Shown here in pieces: positions 62,352-63,879 of a stretch of 63,879 nucleotides of DNA. Under the pieces are notes generated by a model. It was not told the DNA's origin, made no database searches, and saw only the letters and a program-made list of their open reading frames with translations. The stretch covers positions 229,438 through 293,316 of the forward strand of contig NZ_HE610976.1 in assembly GCF_000285495.1 (NCBI RefSeq), in the 5' to 3' direction. Source of the stretch: Oceanobacillus massiliensis str. N'diop (lineage in GTDB: Bacteria; Bacillota; Bacilli; Bacillales; Amphibacillaceae). The position numbers and the translations under genes are program-made. Each line of letters starts with the position of its first letter. Position 1 is the first letter of the stretch.

Positions 62352-63662
62352 TTACTGTCTGGACTTTTCCCATTGCTCTTTTGCATCATCGAGCACTTCC
62401 TGCCATTCCATATCACCGCTTAAATAGCGTTGGAAGTTAGATGCAAGGACATCTTCATTCCAGCCAACAGGAGTTGACATAAACGTCCATCCAATTGTCT
62501 TCGCATCGGAAGAGTAATCATATACTATTTTTGAAAGTGGATCTGCTATCTTATCTGAATCATAACCATCATATGCAGGTACAAATTTGAATTCATTCAA
62601 AACGAAATCCTTACCAGCATCGGAAGTATACATCCAATCAAGGAAATCCTTTGCAGCTTGCTGTTGTTCTTCACTAGCATTCTTGTTGACTACCCAATAC
62701 TGCGGAACACCAACAGGCAAGTGATCACTCAATTCGCCTTCAAATGGCATTGGGATCATGCCGACATTATTTTCGGCAAATTCGGCATCCATTTGTTCAA
62801 TTGTTGGGTATACCCAGTTACCTTGCTGAATCATGGCAACCTTGCCAAGTGAGAATAGCTGCTCCACTTGTTGGGAATAATCCAGGCTCAATACAGGCTG
62901 TACCGAATATTCATTTTGCAGATCAAGCATTTTCTGCATTTGATCACCATACTCAAAATCGATTGTTTCCGCTTCATAAGCAGTCATGATATCGGTGTCA
63001 AATTCCGGTGCGATATAGTTGTTTGCCAAGTGGTTACCCATTACCCATAATTCCTTAGCAGGCAATGCAAAAGCTGCTTCCAATCCAAGCTCTTCTTTTT
63101 GACTGTCAATCGTTTCCAAAGCCTCTTCAAGAGCAGCGAATGTTGTCAGCTCTTCAGCATTGATACCCGCTTTTTCAAAGACTTCCTTGTTATAGATCAA
63201 ACCATAACCTTCCTGTGCGAAAGGAAGCCCCCATACTTTTCCATCTTCTTCAATACCATTCAAAGTTCCTTCAAGGGCCGTTGAAGCCGCCTCTGTATCA
63301 GACAAATCAGTTAAGTATTCTCGATACTCTTCCACCTCGGTCGGTCCGCCGATATTGAAGATAACAGGCTCTTTTCCAGAAGCCATCTGTGATTTCAAGG
63401 ACGCAGCATAATCATTTCCGCCGCCTACAGTTTGTACGGACATCTGAACGTCAGGATTCTCTTCTTCATATAAACTAATGATTTCTTCAAACTGATCTTT
63501 GAATTCTACTTTAAATTGAAAGATATCCACAGGAATCTTACCATCGGCAGTTTCCCCTCCAGCTCCAGACTCAGAATTTGAAGTCGAACAACCCGCCGCG
63601 ATTAAAATACCCGAAAGGACAATCGCCATAAAAATTTTTGAAAGGAACCTTTTGTTTCCCAT
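62352..63662 (-). CDS. ABC sugar-binding lipoprotein
   Basis: 436-aa family 1 solute-binding protein. Lipoprotein signal ending SGILIAAGC (Cys near 25), Ser/Gly linker, then the two-lobe domain (IPVDIFQFKVEFKDQFEEII, GKVAMIQQGNWVYPTIEQ). First gene of the importer-thuA-glucosidase cluster. Ligand likely an alpha-glucoside from context. Confidence 0.9.
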   Translation of the reverse strand: MGNKRFLSKIFMAIVLSGILIAAGCSTSNSESGAGGETADGKIPVDIFQFKVEFKDQFEEIISLYEEENPDVQMSVQTVGGGNDYAASLKSQMASGKEPVIFNIGGPTEVEEYREYLTDLSDTEAASTALEGTLNGIEEDGKVWGLPFAQEGYGLIYNKEVFEKAGINAEELTTFAALEEALETIDSQKEELGLEAAFALPAKELWVMGNHLANNYIAPEFDTDIMTAYEAETIDFEYGDQMQKMLDLQNEYSVQPVLSLDYSQQVEQLFSLGKVAMIQQGNWVYPTIEQMDAEFAENNVGMIPMPFEGELSDHLPVGVPQYWVVNKNASEEQQQAAKDFLDWMYTSDAGKDFVLNEFKFVPAYDGYDSDKIADPLSKIVYDYSSDAKTIGWTFMSTPVGWNEDVLASNFQRYLSGDMEWQEVLDDAKEQWEKSRQ

Positions 63663-63700
63663 CTTTTACCCCACCCCTATATTTTATTTTTCTCCCAAGA

Positions 63701-63714
63701 TGAAATCGATTACA
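63701..63714. promoter_or_regulatory. CcpA cre box upstream of the importer operon
   Basis: TGAAATCGATTACA matches TGWAANCGNTNWCA throughout, 39 nt before the binding-protein start. A second, one-mismatch site (minus-strand TGAAAGCGCTTATA) is at 63736-63749. Confidence 0.8.
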
Positions 63715-63797
63715 CTTTTATTTGAATTTTCATTTTATAAGCGCTTTCAATTTCATTTCTTAAAAAATGGCGTATGAAAATAGATTCATAGCCACCA

Positions 63798-63824
63798 ATG
63801 CAATCGTTGGGAAACCGTTTGCAT
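63798..63824. promoter_or_regulatory. LacI-type operator upstream of the importer operon
   Basis: Inverted ATGCAA / TTGCAT ends, with minus-strand ATGCAAACGGTTTCCC inside. It shares ATGCAAACG with the site before thuA. Confidence 0.55.
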
Positions 63825-63879
63825 GAATTAACTAAATACTATCATACAGAAATTGAAAGAGCAATAGATTTCATAATTT

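Overview
The window comes from the chromosome of a low-to-moderate GC, spore-forming-type Firmicute of the family Bacillaceae. The evidence is degS-degU, sinI-sinR, a tasA/tapA/sipW matrix locus, SigD-type promoters, HemAT, AprX, a SigO/RsoA-like split sigma factor, CcpA cre boxes and the mur/nag wall-recycling genes. Several intergenic repeats look like those of Oceanobacillus/Virgibacillus-type genomes, but the genus is a guess. No rRNA, tRNA, CRISPR array, prophage or intact insertion sequence was seen.

Region 1 (1-5.4 kb) holds degU and degS, yvyE, a small ORF, a VanZ-like protein, and an ECF sigma factor with its membrane anti-sigma partner behind an apparently autoregulated promoter. 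Region 2 (5.5-11 kb) is a biofilm locus. sinR is preceded by a 42-codon sinI, and sinI is preceded by a convincing class-I cyclic-di-GMP riboswitch and a Spo0A-box-like site. Upstream on the same strand lie two TasA/camelysin paralogues, tapA, sipW and a TasA-like protein ending in an LPETA sorting signal. A class D sortase is divergent, and the shared intergenic region carries SinR-type boxes. Together these suggest a matrix system in which one fibre-family protein is covalently wall-anchored, with the switch gated by c-di-GMP. Region 3 (11-24 kb) has an LCP wall ligase, a lipoprotein PBP, an IDEAL protein, an aldehyde dehydrogenase/DUF779 operon with a cre box, a LysR regulator divergent from a YeiH-type exporter, a HAD phosphatase and two MFS transporters.

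Region 4 (24.5-31.4 kb, plus 36-37.5 kb) is motility and chemotaxis: cheW, cheA, cheX, a membrane MCP, motAB and the oxygen sensor HemAT. Five SigD-like promoters can be read here. Region 5 (31.8-40.2 kb) has yjbQ, a SigO/YvrJ/RsoA-like split sigma operon, the intracellular protease AprX, a ureohydrolase-family protein with a substituted metal ligand, and a Na+/solute symporter translationally coupled to a 38-residue membrane protein.

Region 6 (41.4-52.8 kb) is a cell-wall salvage cluster. amiE, nagZ and namZ (secreted) face murK-murR-murQ plus an ABC importer; an ABC importer and a MurK-type kinase stand where the known Bacillus pathway uses the MurP PTS. One ABC permease is broken by a 1-nt shift in a homopolymer. 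A near-consensus SigA promoter with an overlapping inverted repeat precedes murQ. Region 7 (53-63.9 kb) is a single-strand sugar cluster: ABC importer, LacI regulator, ThuA, two Gfo/Idh oxidoreductases, a TIM-barrel isomerase, a DUF624 membrane protein and a GH13 alpha-glucosidase, with a cre box and LacI-type operators. It fits uptake of an alpha-glucoside and its processing by 3-keto chemistry and hydrolysis.

Repeats are conspicuous. A composite GC-rich element occurs at 11 kb and 40 kb with homologous flanks, a short REP-like motif occurs four times, a ~100-bp unit is duplicated at 31.5 kb, and a 20-bp tandem array lies at 52.9 kb.
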